DNA of 64,000 nucleotides from Armatimonadota bacterium (lineage in GTDB: Bacteria > Armatimonadota > JADLDR01), in the NCBI GenBank assembly GCA_020846535.1, contig JADLDR010000114.1, positions 35,368 through 99,367 of the forward strand, read 5' to 3'. The translations under genes and the position numbers were made by a program. Within the stretch, counting starts at the first letter, position 1. Each line of letters starts with the position of its first letter. The notes beneath the pieces are model-generated. The model was not told the origin of the DNA and searched no databases. It saw only the letters and a list, made by a program, of their open reading frames with translations. Below are positions 16,978 through 25,980 of the stretch, one piece after another.

Positions 16978-18486
16978 TTGGTTAAAGAGATCGCGCTTTC
17001 GGCGGCGGCAGGGCTGATGATGGGCATGGCCTTTCCGAAACCGGGCTACAGTTTCCTGGCCTGGTTCGGAATGGTTCCTTTTCTGATGGTTCTGAGAAGC
17101 ACCGCAGGCAGGCAGGCGTTCCGGTGTGGCTTCTGGTTCGGGTTGGCTTTTTACGGATGGCTTTTCTGGTGGGTGACGCTGTTCGGCTATCTGCCGTGGG
17201 CGGCCCTGACAGCCATTACGGCAGGGCTGACCGGCCTTTTCGCCTGGAGCGCGGCGGCAGTCTGCCGGAGAGCGCCCGGCGGGGTCTGGCTGGCGGGCGT
17301 CCCCGCGCTCTGGCTTCTCTGGGACTGGGCGCGAACACTCCTGGGGCCTCTGGCCTTCACCTGGGGCGGGCTGGGCTACTCTCAGGCCGGCTGGATCGCT
17401 GTCCTTCAGGTCGCCTCCCTGACCGGGGTGTGGGGTATCACCTTCCTGATCGTACTCTTCAATGCCGCCCTCGCCAACCTCCTCTTCTGCGCTCTGCATA
17501 ACTCCGACCTGCTTCGCTCGGAGGCATATGCCGTGCGGCCCGCTGCAGTTCACTTCGCGATTGTGGCCGGCCTGGTGGCCGCCGTCTGCCTGGCCGGGCT
17601 GGCTTCCGCCCGCGAATCGCTCTACACTGGCGGAGATTCGCTTCGGATTGCCGTCATCCAGGGCGGCATCGAAAACTCGAAATTGTCCCCCGATTACGCC
17701 GTGCAGTTCGAGGAGCGATACCCGCCTCTGACGCTGGAGGCAGGCTGCTTCCAGCCCCACCTGATTCTCTGGCCCGAAACCGTCCTGCCCGATTTCTACC
17801 GGCAAAGCCCCCGGATGGAGGCCCTGGTGGCCGACCTGACCCGCAAAACCGGGAGCGCGATTCTGGTGGGCAGCCAGGACGTGCGGGACGGAGAGTATTA
17901 CAACACCGCCTTTCTGGTCGGTCCAGACGGTAAAACGCTGGGCCGCTACGACAAGGCGCAGCTTGTGCCCTTCGGGGAGGCCGTTCCCCTGCGCCGCTTC
18001 CTGCCCTCCCTCGAATCGTTCGGGGTGCCCGCCTACGATCTCTCCCCCGGCCCCGGCCACTGGCCGATGGGCTACCGCGGGCGTTCCTTCGGGGTGGTCA
18101 TCTGCTCGGAATCGATGTTTCCCGATATCGCGGCAGCCAGCGCCCGCCTGGGCGCGGAACTGCTCATCGTGATCACCAACGATGCCTGGTTCGAGCGCAC
18201 CGCCGCGCCCGCGCAGCATTTCCAGATGGCAGTCCTCCGCGCCGTCGAAAACCGGCGCTACCTGGCCCGCTGCGCCTCCACCGGCATCTCCGCCGTTATT
18301 TCCCCCACCGGGCGCATTCTCGAACGGGCCGATCTCTACAGCCGCCAGGTTCTCACCGGGACGCTCCACCCGCGCTCTCAAACTACTCTGTTCACCCGCC
18401 ACGGCCTGGCTGTGCCCTGGTTCTGCTTCATCCTCCTGATAGGGGCTCTATTCTACAAAGCATGGCTGGCAGGCGGCAGGATTTGA
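16978..18486 (+). CDS. lnt: Apolipoprotein N-acyltransferase
   Basis: About 502 residues from a TTG at 16978 with AAAGGAG 11 bp upstream; a longer frame exists but has no SD and crosses repeat sequence. An N-terminal block of six or so membrane helices (from LSAAAGLMMGMAFP) precedes a nitrilase-fold domain. The catalytic triad is visible as Glu in LILWPETVLPD, Lys in GRYDKAQLVPFGE, and Cys in GVVICSESMFP. It adds the third acyl chain to lipoproteins in the inner membrane, which implies an outer membrane or a similar need. Intact length fits the family (about 500 residues). Confidence 0.93.
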   Translation: MVKEIALSAAAGLMMGMAFPKPGYSFLAWFGMVPFLMVLRSTAGRQAFRCGFWFGLAFYGWLFWWVTLFGYLPWAALTAITAGLTGLFAWSAAAVCRRAPGGVWLAGVPALWLLWDWARTLLGPLAFTWGGLGYSQAGWIAVLQVASLTGVWGITFLIVLFNAALANLLFCALHNSDLLRSEAYAVRPAAVHFAIVAGLVAAVCLAGLASARESLYTGGDSLRIAVIQGGIENSKLSPDYAVQFEERYPPLTLEAGCFQPHLILWPETVLPDFYRQSPRMEALVADLTRKTGSAILVGSQDVRDGEYYNTAFLVGPDGKTLGRYDKAQLVPFGEAVPLRRFLPSLESFGVPAYDLSPGPGHWPMGYRGRSFGVVICSESMFPDIAAASARLGAELLIVITNDAWFERTAAPAQHFQMAVLRAVENRRYLARCASTGISAVISPTGRILERADLYSRQVLTGTLHPRSQTTLFTRHGLAVPWFCFILLIGALFYKAWLAGGRI

Positions 18487-18491
18487 GGGAA

Positions 18492-18616
18492 AGCAACCGC
18501 CTCCCAGTCCCCCGCTAGGCTTCGGCGGGGGAGTTGGCCTTGGGGGACTTTGAGCGATCTATCGAGAGAACGCGCTATCCAAGCCCCTTGAAGCCCGGTT
18601 GGGAGGCTGCTCTTTC
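18492..18616 (+). repeat. Dispersed GC-rich palindromic repeat, copy 3
   Basis: About 125 bp between the convergent lnt and redoxin genes, in the same orientation as copy 2. It holds the hairpin CCCCCGCTAGG-CTTCGGCGGGGG, GTTGGCCTTGGGGGACTTTG and AGAGAAC. The ends are GCAACCGCCTCC and GGTTGGGAGGCTGCT. Its position between two gene ends suits a terminator-like role. Confidence 0.7.
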
Positions 18617-19225
18617 CTACGTCTCCCTTTTCCACAGATACCACTGCTCGGCACCGGATTCGATGCGGCGGTCGGCTTCGGCGGCGGTGGTGGGCGGGGG
18701 ATGGAGGGCGGGCTGGCCCGGCTGCCAGTCGCAAGGGGTGGAGACCTCGCCGCTGTCAGATGTCTGGAGGGCGTGGATGAGGCGCAGGATTTCGTCCATG
18801 CTGCGGCCCACCTCCGCCGGGTAATAGGCGGCAAAGCGCAGCCTGCCGGTCGGATCGAGAATGAAGAGGCCGGGCAGGATGCTTCCCGAACTTTCATCCA
18901 GAAGGTCGTAGTCCCTCATGATGCGGCGGTGGGGATCGGCCACCACAGGAAAGGGAACGGCGGTATCGAATCTTGCCTTCAGGTCGCGTAGCCAGGCGAT
19001 GTGGGCGCTGAGGCTGTCCGCGCTGACCCCGATCACCTGGGCCTCCAGCCCTTTCAGCCGTTCGGAGAGGGCGGCGAACCCGATCATTTCGGTGGCGCTG
19101 ACCGGGCTGAAGTCGGAGGTGTAGGCAAACAGCACCACCCATTGGCCTTTCTGATCGGAGAGGGTGATCTTCCCTGCCGTCGAATCGGCGGTGAAATCCG
19201 GGGCGGGCTGACCGATCTTGAGCAT
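18617..19225 (-). CDS. Peroxiredoxin-like redoxin with Ser in place of the peroxidatic Cys
   Basis: A 202-residue AhpC/TSA-family fold: MLKIGQPAPDFTADS, then GQWVVLFAYTSDFSPVSATEM, GVSADSLSAHIAWLRDL and GLFILDPTGRLRFAAYYP. In active peroxiredoxins the motif is PVCTTE or FVCPTE; here the codon is AGC, so the peroxidatic Cys is Ser. The conserved T and E remain. The only other Cys is in the tail (STPCDW). It therefore should not reduce peroxides by the normal route and may be a chaperone-like or regulatory paralogue, or a decayed gene. Cytoplasmic; 10 bp downstream of the 19236 gene, likely same operon. Confidence 0.85.
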   Translation of the reverse strand: MLKIGQPAPDFTADSTAGKITLSDQKGQWVVLFAYTSDFSPVSATEMIGFAALSERLKGLEAQVIGVSADSLSAHIAWLRDLKARFDTAVPFPVVADPHRRIMRDYDLLDESSGSILPGLFILDPTGRLRFAAYYPAEVGRSMDEILRLIHALQTSDSGEVSTPCDWQPGQPALHPPPTTAAEADRRIESGAEQWYLWKRET

Positions 19226-19235
19226 GGGTTCTCCT

Positions 19236-21245
19236 TTAGAGCGACTTCGCCCGGCGGGCCAGTCTGCGCCAGAAGGCGGTTTCGACTTCCTTCTTATCCT
19301 GCATCAGCAGGGATACCAGGCGGACGGCGGACGGGGAGCCGTAGAATTGGCCTTGCCAGTAGGCCGCCGCGTTGCCGCTTTTCAGGGCGGAGAGGAGGGT
19401 GTCGGGTCTGTCGTTTTTCGCCAGAATGAGGGCGCGGGCCGGAAAGGTGAACGAAGCGGTTTCCTGCGGGGTGGCCGCAGGCTTCACCGGCCCGGCTGCC
19501 AGCAGCCGATCCCATATGCCCGCCGTCTCCGCCGCAGGTAGGGCGGTAAAGCGGATCTGCCTACGGGTGATGGTGTTCTCCACCTCCGCGCCGCCGGCCT
19601 GAGCGCCGTCTCCCGTGAGGGCGATAAAATCCATACAGGCGGCCACCGCCGCTCCGACCGTCTCCCAGGGCGTGGTCGCGCCGGGCAGGGTGCGCGGCTG
19701 AACGTCCAGGTCGCCCGCATAAAGCTCGCAGCCGGGCAGGACTTCCAGGGCGTCGGCGAGGGTGAGGGCGGCCTCCTGCTGGGCCTGGGGGCCGTTTCCC
19801 AGAACGATGATATTGGTTCTTTTATCCCACTGGATCGCGATGAGTTTGCCCTGACCGGGCTTTCGCGGCATCCGAGGGCGGTAGCGCAGGAGGGCCTGTT
19901 CGGCTGCCGGGCGTCCGACCAGGATCAGGCCGGGAGCTTTCCGGGCTTCGGTGATACTTTCCACTACAGGCAGCCCCAGTCTGGAGGCAATCGCCTCCGC
20001 CGCCTGGCGCTCCTCTTCGGAAGGCTGTTTCCCGGCGAAGATCGCAGCGCCGGTGCGCTCGAAATTGAGGATGCGGTCCAGGTTTTCGACCTCCACCGGC
20101 CCCGGCAGTTCCTGGGCGATCTGGCGGATATCCTCCTCCCGGATCGCTTTCCCGGCTACAGCCGCATCCATCACCGCCCGGATCATGCCGAGTTCCGGGC
20201 CGCGAAGCGTGTAGCCCGTGTCCCCGATATCCACCACGACCCGCTCGATCCGCTCCCCCTGAAAGATGACGTGGCCGGTATGTCCTGAGATAGAATCCTC
20301 TTCGACGGAGCAGCCCTGAGCCGTCAGGGAATCGAACAGGGACTTTTTGGCCTGCGCCCGGGCCACTATGTCCGGGTTCACCGGCGAAGCTGTCGCCTCG
20401 CTGACGGGAATGCCCGCATAGAGGAGGGCCATCTTCCGGTCGGCAGGCTGCCAGAGGGCAGGCAGGCCGGGGGTAGCGATCATCGCCTCCAGGCTGCCGG
20501 TCCCTTTCTCCCCGGCGGCGATGCGGTCCCCTTCCGCTTGCAGGGCGGTCAGGGCCTCCCGCATGGCCGGGAGCTGCTCCCGCGCCTTGACGACCTCCGG
20601 GGTGACCTGCCCGTTTTCGGATCGGAGGCGGGCCATCGCAACCTGGACCGCCTGGACCCGTGCAGTTACCTCGAAAAGACGCAACGCTTTGAGTACCTCA
20701 GGCTTCTGTTCGGGCTTGAAGCGATCCGGATCGATCTTCGCCTGGGAGCGGCGGATCTGATCCTGCACCGTCTGCTCCGCCTTCTGGACCGCTTCGATCT
20801 CCAGCGGGATATCGAGGCGGCACAGGGTGACCTTCGGCATTTCCGCCGTCTGCCCCGCAGCGGTGACCTTTCCGGTCAGATCGTAATCCCCGGGCGTCAT
20901 CAGGGCCGGATCGATCTCGATAGAAATGCGGGTGACCCCGGCCACCAGATCGATATCGCGGCTCACGCTGTAGACCGCTTTTTCTTCCCGGCTCAAAACC
21001 ATATCGAGCCGGGCGTCGGGGACGTCCGAGCCGGAGGAGACGTTCACTGCCACGCCCGGCGACTCCCCCGCATCCAGCACCGGCACGGCCACCTCGAACT
21101 GCGCGGTCGGCAGGACGACAGGCTGCGCCGCCGGAACCACAGGCGACATTTCGGGCGCGGGCGTCTCCTGGGTGAAGGCGGGCAGAGCCAGCAGGCAAAG
21201 GAGAACCGCCGGAACAAGGAAAAATCTACGGCAATAAGATTTCAT
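19236..21245 (-). CDS. Secreted protein of unknown function
   Basis: A 669-residue protein with a clear signal peptide (MKSYCRRFFLVPAVLLCLLALPAFTQ) followed by a Pro/Val-rich linker. Residues about 50-150 look like an Ig-like beta domain (VAVNVSSGSD, DLVAGVTRISIEID, PGDYDLTGKVTAAGQ). Residues about 155-240 are helical with charged repeats. The C-terminal half alternates Rossmann-like segments such as APGLILVGRPAAEQALLRY and NIIVLGNGPQAQQEAALTLADAL. The latter resemble the glycan-processing BcsB- or DUF4838-type alpha/beta sandwiches, but no family can be named with confidence. Exported, and likely co-transcribed with the redoxin gene. Confidence 0.6.
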   Translation of the reverse strand: MKSYCRRFFLVPAVLLCLLALPAFTQETPAPEMSPVVPAAQPVVLPTAQFEVAVPVLDAGESPGVAVNVSSGSDVPDARLDMVLSREEKAVYSVSRDIDLVAGVTRISIEIDPALMTPGDYDLTGKVTAAGQTAEMPKVTLCRLDIPLEIEAVQKAEQTVQDQIRRSQAKIDPDRFKPEQKPEVLKALRLFEVTARVQAVQVAMARLRSENGQVTPEVVKAREQLPAMREALTALQAEGDRIAAGEKGTGSLEAMIATPGLPALWQPADRKMALLYAGIPVSEATASPVNPDIVARAQAKKSLFDSLTAQGCSVEEDSISGHTGHVIFQGERIERVVVDIGDTGYTLRGPELGMIRAVMDAAVAGKAIREEDIRQIAQELPGPVEVENLDRILNFERTGAAIFAGKQPSEEERQAAEAIASRLGLPVVESITEARKAPGLILVGRPAAEQALLRYRPRMPRKPGQGKLIAIQWDKRTNIIVLGNGPQAQQEAALTLADALEVLPGCELYAGDLDVQPRTLPGATTPWETVGAAVAACMDFIALTGDGAQAGGAEVENTITRRQIRFTALPAAETAGIWDRLLAAGPVKPAATPQETASFTFPARALILAKNDRPDTLLSALKSGNAAAYWQGQFYGSPSAVRLVSLLMQDKKEVETAFWRRLARRAKSL

Positions 21246-21279
21246 GCGGATTCAGGCCCCCTTTGAAGAGGATGGGAAC

Positions 21280-22350
21280 TTACACTTCGATCAATTCCTT
21301 GGGCGAATGGGTCAGGACTTCGCAGCCGGTTTCGGTGATGAGGCAGTCGTCCTCGATGCGGACGCCGCCCCAGTCGGGAATGTAGATGCCTGGCTCGATG
21401 GTGGTGACAACCCCGGCCTGGAGAATCGCTTCGCTCTTGGGCGAGTTGGTCGGCCCGTCGTGGACGGCGCGGCCCAGGCCGTGGCCCAGGCCGTGGCCGA
21501 AATAATCGCCGTAACCTGCGCCCTTGATATGGTTGCGGGCTACCTCATCCACCGCTTTGCCCGCCACGCCTGGCCTCAAAGCGTCTATCGCCTTCAGTTG
21601 GGCTTCGAGTACGGTATGGTAGACTTTTCTCTGCTCATCGGTGGCTTTCCCGACCACCACCGTCCGGGTCAGGTCGGCATGATAGCCCTGCCGCCGGGGG
21701 CCGAAATCGAGGGTGACGAAATCGCCTGCCTCGATGATCTTTTCGGAGGCTTTCCCGTGGGGCATGGCGGAACGGCAGCCGGAGGCGATGATGGTGTCGA
21801 ACCCCTCCTTCTCCGCTCCCAGGCGGCGCATGCGCCAGTCCAGTTCCAGAGCCAGGTCGCGCTCCCGGACGCCCGGTTTGATCCGGGGCAGGATAAAGGC
21901 AAAGGTATCGTCCACGATCTTGCAGGCCGTCCGGATGAGGTCGATTTCACCGGCGTCCTTGACCTGGCGCATATCCTCCACCATTCCGGAAAGGCCCATC
22001 AGGGTCAGGTCGGGGCATTCGTTTCCCAGGTCGGTATGCTGGCGGACGGTGACATAATCCTGCTCGAAGCCCAGTGTTCTGACGCCCATCTCCTGGGCGC
22101 TTTTGGCAGCGGTCACCAGCAGGCCGTCGGATACTTTCCTCACCTCGAATTCGGGGCACTGGGCCTGAGCCTGGACCTCGTAGCGCGAATCCACGAAAAA
22201 GAGGGCGGCCCTTTCGGTGACCAGCGCCACGGCGGTGGATCCGGTGAAGCCGCTGATGTAGCCGATATTGTCCAGTTGGGTCAGCAGCAGGCCCTCGACT
22301 TCCTTTTCCACAAGACGAAGTCGGAGCCGTTCCAGGCGGCTTGTTTGCAT
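21280..22350 (-). CDS. Xaa-Pro dipeptidase/aminopeptidase P family protein (M24B)
   Basis: A 356-residue metallopeptidase from ATG 22350 (MQTSRLERLRLRLVEKEVEG); a longer frame running back into aroQ lacks an SD. The N-terminal creatinase-like domain contains YISGFTGSTAVALV. The C-terminal pita-bread domain shows the dinuclear metal ligands: two Asp in VTLDFGPRRQGYHADLTRT, His in GHGLGHGLGRAVHD, and Glu in TTIEPGIYIPDWGGVRIEDD. It removes N-terminal residues preceding proline. As in many bacteria, it follows aroQ (37 bp gap), often in front of efp, which is not present here. Confidence 0.93.
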   Translation of the reverse strand: MQTSRLERLRLRLVEKEVEGLLLTQLDNIGYISGFTGSTAVALVTERAALFFVDSRYEVQAQAQCPEFEVRKVSDGLLVTAAKSAQEMGVRTLGFEQDYVTVRQHTDLGNECPDLTLMGLSGMVEDMRQVKDAGEIDLIRTACKIVDDTFAFILPRIKPGVRERDLALELDWRMRRLGAEKEGFDTIIASGCRSAMPHGKASEKIIEAGDFVTLDFGPRRQGYHADLTRTVVVGKATDEQRKVYHTVLEAQLKAIDALRPGVAGKAVDEVARNHIKGAGYGDYFGHGLGHGLGRAVHDGPTNSPKSEAILQAGVVTTIEPGIYIPDWGGVRIEDDCLITETGCEVLTHSPKELIEV

Positions 22351-22387
22351 CAGGCAATCTCCTTGTATAGGCGATAAGGGGAGCGCC

Positions 22388-22834
22388 CTACCCCTTACGG
22401 GTATTGATATGGTGGGTAAGGGCGCGAATGGCGAGCAGATATCCTTCGCCGCCGAATCCCGCGATCTGCCCGACGGCGATGGGTGCGATATAGGAGTGAT
22501 GGCGAAAGGTTTCCCGGGCGTGGATATTGGAAAGGTGAACCTCCACCACCGGCAGCCCGACCGCCGCCAGGGCGTCCCGCAGGGCGACGCTGGTATGGGT
22601 ATATCCCCCCGGATTGATGACGATGCCGTCCACCCGGCCCCATGCCGACTGAACGGCATCGATCAGTGCGCCCTCGCTGTTGGATTGAAAGGTCTCCAGT
22701 TCGGCCCCGACCTCGGCGGCCAGCCGGTGTGCGCGTTCGTGGATGCCGTCCAGGGTCTCGGAGCCGTAGACGCCCGGCTCCCTGCGCCCCAGCAGGTTCA
22801 GGTTGGGGCCGTGGATGATCAGCAGGCGGATCAT
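22388..22834 (-). CDS. aroQ: 3-dehydroquinate dehydratase, type II
   Basis: A 148-residue enzyme that dehydrates 3-dehydroquinate in the shikimate pathway as a dodecamer. Signatures are [17 protein letters not shown] (active-site Arg and Tyr), [33 protein letters not shown] and [19 protein letters not shown]. Length matches the family (about 145-150). The start overlaps the end of the Trm112-like gene by four bases. Confidence 0.96.
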   Translation of the reverse strand: MIRLLIIHGPNLNLLGRREPGVYGSETLDGIHERAHRLAAEVGAELETFQSNSEGALIDAVQSAWGRVDGIVINPGGYTHTSVALRDALAAVGLPVVEVHLSNIHARETFRHHSYIAPIAVGQIAGFGGEGYLLAIRALTHHINTRKG

Positions 22835-23013
22835 TCGGCCTCCTGCGGCTTTCCTTCAATAGTGGCTTCATCGATCAGCATGACCGGGATGCCGTCCCGG
22901 ATCGGATAGGCCCGGCGGCATCCCCGGCAGACCAGGCGGTCTTCTTTTTCCTCCAGGCTTTCCTTGCAGGCCGGGCAGCAAAGTATTTCCATCAGACGTT
23001 CATTGAGCGGCAT
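22831..23013 (-). CDS. Trm112-family/UPF0434 zinc-ribbon protein
   Basis: A 60-residue protein from ATG 23013. It reads [20 protein letters not shown], then [20 protein letters not shown], which is the YcaR/Trm112 pattern: two CxxC pairs and the [13 protein letters not shown] signature. Homologues act as small partners or stabilisers of methyltransferases and glycan enzymes. It is coupled to aroQ by an ATGA overlap and lies 94 bp after the glycosyltransferase gene. Confidence 0.9.
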   Translation of the reverse strand: MPLNERLMEILCCPACKESLEEKEDRLVCRGCRRAYPIRDGIPVMLIDEATIEGKPQEAE

Positions 23014-23107
23014 GAGATTCTCCTTAACGTTCGCTTGGGAGGGCGGCCCGCCGGGTCTGCCCTCCCCGCCAAAATCTCGAATATATGAATAGGCAAAGGT
23101 CTTCATA

Positions 23108-24199
23108 TCATTTCGCCAGCAGCAGCCGGTATCCTTCCAGTGTCGCTTTGGCGGCGGCTTCCCAGGTGAAACGGCGGGCGATATGCTCTTGCAGGGCGGG
23201 GCCGGGCGGGGATGCGAGGGCATCGAGAAGGGCCGACCGGATCGTTTCCACCCGGGCGGGGTCGCAGTAGAAGGCCATATTTCCGAAATATTCCCGGGCG
23301 GTTCCCCGGTCGGTGGTGACGACCGGGGAACCTGACAGGGCGGCTTCCAGGCTGGCGAGGCCGGGGGTTTCATACCAGCTCGGGAGGGCGTGGACTGCCG
23401 CCGCCGCCATTGCGGACGCCACCTTCTCCGGCGGGGCCTCCGGGATATGGATGGTTTCGACTCCGGAGACGGCCCGGCACGCCTGCCCGTAGGATTCCAA
23501 CTGCACCCGGCCCATCAGCACCACAGGACGGCCCATACCGGTAGCCGCCTGTAAAAGGGAGACTTGATTCTTGCGCGGCTCGATGCGGGCGGCGCAGAGG
23601 ATGAAATCTTTGAGGCCGGTTTCGCGGATGAAGGCATCGGGGCGGGCATCCGCGAAGAGAGGGTCGGCGGCGTTCGGCACGATCACCGCAGGGCGGCTGA
23701 CGGCGAAATCCTTTTCGATCTGCGCCCGCTCCGCCTCGGCGTTGGGAAGCCAGACGCCCGCGGAGGAAAGCGCCTCCTCCTGAATCTTGCGGCGGCCCAG
23801 GCGGCCTTCGATCAGGCGCGGCTCCAGCTTGCGGCGCAGCGGGGAGGGAGGGATGAGGCGGTCCAGCGCCCTCCAGAGTGCCTGAGATGCGGCGATCCGG
23901 CGGATCCAGGGAGCCGGGGGAGCGAATCGCTGCAACTCCTCCATCGTCCAGTAGATGGTGGAAAGGGCTATCGGCTTCCCCTGGCGGCGGGCGTTTCGCG
24001 CATGGAGGCAGGTCTCCCGCGCTCTGGTGGTATTGAACAGGTGAACCAGGTCGTAGCCGGCCAGATCGGGGGCGAGTTCCAGAGAGATATCCACCTTCAG
24101 GCCCATCAGGCGCAGGGCGGCGGCGGTACGTTCCATCTGGACGGTATCGCCGCCCGGGTGGGTGCGGGCATCGGGACGGTTCTGCATCAGGATGTTCAT
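23108..24199 (-). CDS. Glycosyltransferase, GT4 family
   Basis: A 363-residue retaining glycosyltransferase from ATG 24199. It has the N-terminal MNILMQNRPDARTHPGGD (acceptor domain with GGD), the C-terminal FILCAARIEPRKNQVSLLQAA donor-domain entry, and HALPSWYETPGLASLEAALSG split as HALPSWYETPGL and ASLEAALSGSPVV, containing the conserved E-x7-E. It overlaps the ABC ATPase gene by four bases, so sugar transfer and glycan export are produced together. The product is probably a surface polysaccharide. Confidence 0.9.
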   Translation of the reverse strand: MNILMQNRPDARTHPGGDTVQMERTAAALRLMGLKVDISLELAPDLAGYDLVHLFNTTRARETCLHARNARRQGKPIALSTIYWTMEELQRFAPPAPWIRRIAASQALWRALDRLIPPSPLRRKLEPRLIEGRLGRRKIQEEALSSAGVWLPNAEAERAQIEKDFAVSRPAVIVPNAADPLFADARPDAFIRETGLKDFILCAARIEPRKNQVSLLQAATGMGRPVVLMGRVQLESYGQACRAVSGVETIHIPEAPPEKVASAMAAAAVHALPSWYETPGLASLEAALSGSPVVTTDRGTAREYFGNMAFYCDPARVETIRSALLDALASPPGPALQEHIARRFTWEAAAKATLEGYRLLLAK

Positions 24200-24954
24200 G
24201 AAGGTTCGTCCCCGCAGGCGTCCTCGCGGGCGGCGTAGTCCAGGTAGGCCGACACCACTTCCCCGGTTTCGCCGTCCGCCGCGATGAGGCCCTGGCGCAC
24301 CCAGATCGCCCGGGTCGCCACGCGGCGGACGGCATCCATATCGTGCGAGACGAAGAGGATCGTCTTGCCCGCCTTCTGGAACTCGGCCACCTTCCGCAGG
24401 CATTTGGCCTGGAAATGCTCGTCCCCGACGGCCAGCACCTCATCCACCAACAGGATGTCTGGGTCCACCTGGACGGCTATCGAAAAGCCCAGCCGCATCA
24501 CCATGCCGGAAGAGTAGGTGCGGAGCGGGGTATCGATATGTTCCTCCAGCTCCGAAAAGGCGATGATCTCCTCCAGCCGCCGGGTGATCTCTCGGGTCGA
24601 GAGGCCGAGGATGGAGCCGTTGAGGTAGATGTTTTCCAGCCCGGTCAGGTCGGGATGGAAGCCCGCTCCGAGCTCCAGCAGAGCGGAAACGCGGCCCCGA
24701 ACGACGAGCTGCCCGGAAGAGGGGCGGTAGACGCGCCCGATCAATCCCAGGACGGTGCTTTTGCCCGAGCCGTTAGCGCCCACCAGGGCAAGCGTTTCTC
24801 CGGGGTAAACGGCGAAATTGATGGCCTTGAGCGCCTCCCGCTCCTCGATGCGCCGCGAGCGCCAGGAAAGGAGGGTGCGCTTGAGCGAACCGAGCCGCTG
24901 GTGGTCCACCCGGAACCGCTTCACGAGGTCGACAGCCTGGATGATCGGCTCCAT
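24196..24954 (-). CDS. Polysaccharide/teichoic-acid-type ABC exporter ATPase (Wzt-like)
   Basis: A 252-residue ATPase; ATG 24954 (MEPIIQAVDLVKRFRVD) follows the permease stop by 2 bp, while the longer ATG at 24981 would overlap it. Walker A is GANGSGKST, the signature is YSSGMVMRLGFS, Walker B is DILLVDEVLAVGDEHF, and the H-loop is VSHDM. The LELGAGFHPDLTGLENIYLNG stretch (read as LELGAGFHPDLTG then LENIYLNG) is diagnostic of Wzt/TagH/RfbE exporters. There is no C-terminal glycan-binding domain of the kind seen in O9a Wzt. It pairs with the permease gene upstream. Confidence 0.93.
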   Translation of the reverse strand: MEPIIQAVDLVKRFRVDHQRLGSLKRTLLSWRSRRIEEREALKAINFAVYPGETLALVGANGSGKSTVLGLIGRVYRPSSGQLVVRGRVSALLELGAGFHPDLTGLENIYLNGSILGLSTREITRRLEEIIAFSELEEHIDTPLRTYSSGMVMRLGFSIAVQVDPDILLVDEVLAVGDEHFQAKCLRKVAEFQKAGKTILFVSHDMDAVRRVATRAIWVRQGLIAADGETGEVVSAYLDYAAREDACGDEPS

Positions 24955-24956
24955 GA

Positions 24957-25865
24957 TCAGGCCCTCTCCGCGAAGCGCCATTTATAGGCATTGAAAAAGG
25001 CGTATCCCCCGACCGTCGCCGCCACCGCGACCACCGCCGCAAGCAGCAGAAGCCACAGGGGGAGCGGGAAGCCGGACAGCGCGGCCCTCGGCTCAAAGTT
25101 GCGAGCGCCGCAGTTCCAGCAGGTGAACCACCGCCCTGCCGCCTCCTGGTCTATCTGGAGAGGGGGCAGGAAGAGCTTCCGGTAGGCGGTGAGGAGGGTC
25201 GCCATCGGGTTCAGCATATAGAGGTTATAGAGCAGCGATTTGAAGGCTTCGGGCACTGCGGCGCTCCGCTGGAGGGCCTGGAACACCTGCTCCGGGAAAT
25301 AGATGACCGGCGAAAAGTAGAAGAACAACTGGAGCAGAACGGTGACGATATACTTTACGTCCTCGTAAAAGACGTTCAGGCAGGAGATCACCAGGGAGAG
25401 GCCGAGAATCAGGGTAAATTCCACCATCGCCAGGAGGGGAACCAGGAGGAGGCGGAAGGTGAAGGGCGTTCCCAGGATCAGCAGGTAAACCAGGAACACC
25501 GCAATCGCCAGGGCGAAATGGATGAAGTTGGAGATGGACTTGGAGACGGGCAGCACTTCGCGGGGAAAGTAGATTTTCTTGACCAGCCCTTCATGTTCGA
25601 TGATCGATTGGGCGGAATCCAGGAGGGCCATCTGGAAGAACATCCACGGCAGGAAAGCGCATAGGACATAAGCCGAATAATTCTTGATCCCCAGGTTCAT
25701 GACCAGTTTCAACACTACGGTCATCACGGCCACCTGGACGAGCGGGTTGAGGAGCGACCAGAAGAACCCCATCACCGAATTTTTATACCGCACCTTCAGG
25801 TCGCGGATCACGAGCTGGCGGAGGAGATCCCTGTAGCGCAGGAACTCCCGGAACTCTTCGAGCAT
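24957..25865 (-). CDS. Polysaccharide ABC exporter permease (Wzm-like)
   Basis: A 302-residue ABC-2-type membrane protein from ATG 25865 (SD GAGGAGG). N-terminal RDLLRQLVIRDLKVRYKNSV and GFFWSLLNPL are characteristic of Wzm/TagG permeases; at least six hydrophobic helices follow. An unusual insert near residues 245-270 (RWFTCWNCGARNFEPR) carries two Cys in CWNC before the last helix. It heads a leftward operon: permease, ATPase, glycosyltransferase, then Trm112-like, aroQ and peptidase. A strong promoter lies 30 bp upstream. Confidence 0.92.
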   Translation of the reverse strand: MLEEFREFLRYRDLLRQLVIRDLKVRYKNSVMGFFWSLLNPLVQVAVMTVVLKLVMNLGIKNYSAYVLCAFLPWMFFQMALLDSAQSIIEHEGLVKKIYFPREVLPVSKSISNFIHFALAIAVFLVYLLILGTPFTFRLLLVPLLAMVEFTLILGLSLVISCLNVFYEDVKYIVTVLLQLFFYFSPVIYFPEQVFQALQRSAAVPEAFKSLLYNLYMLNPMATLLTAYRKLFLPPLQIDQEAAGRWFTCWNCGARNFEPRAALSGFPLPLWLLLLAAVVAVAATVGGYAFFNAYKWRFAERA

Positions 25866-25894
25866 AGCCTCCTCTTCCCTCCTTTTCTTGTTGT

Positions 25895-25923
25895 AGTATA
25901 CGGCTTTCACCCTATCATGTCAA
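25895..25923 (-). promoter_or_regulatory. Sigma70-type promoter of the glycan export operon
   Basis: Minus strand TTGACA (25923-25918), 17 bp spacer, TATACT (25900-25895), 30 bp before the permease ATG. Confidence 0.8.
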
Positions 25924-25980
25924 GATTTTATCTTCCGAAACGCGCCGGGAAGGTGTCTGTATGAATAGAGGCGAACCGCA

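Noticed and set aside
16774..18402. 542-codon minus-strand frame opposite lnt
   Set aside because: Low-complexity shadow of a clear lnt gene.
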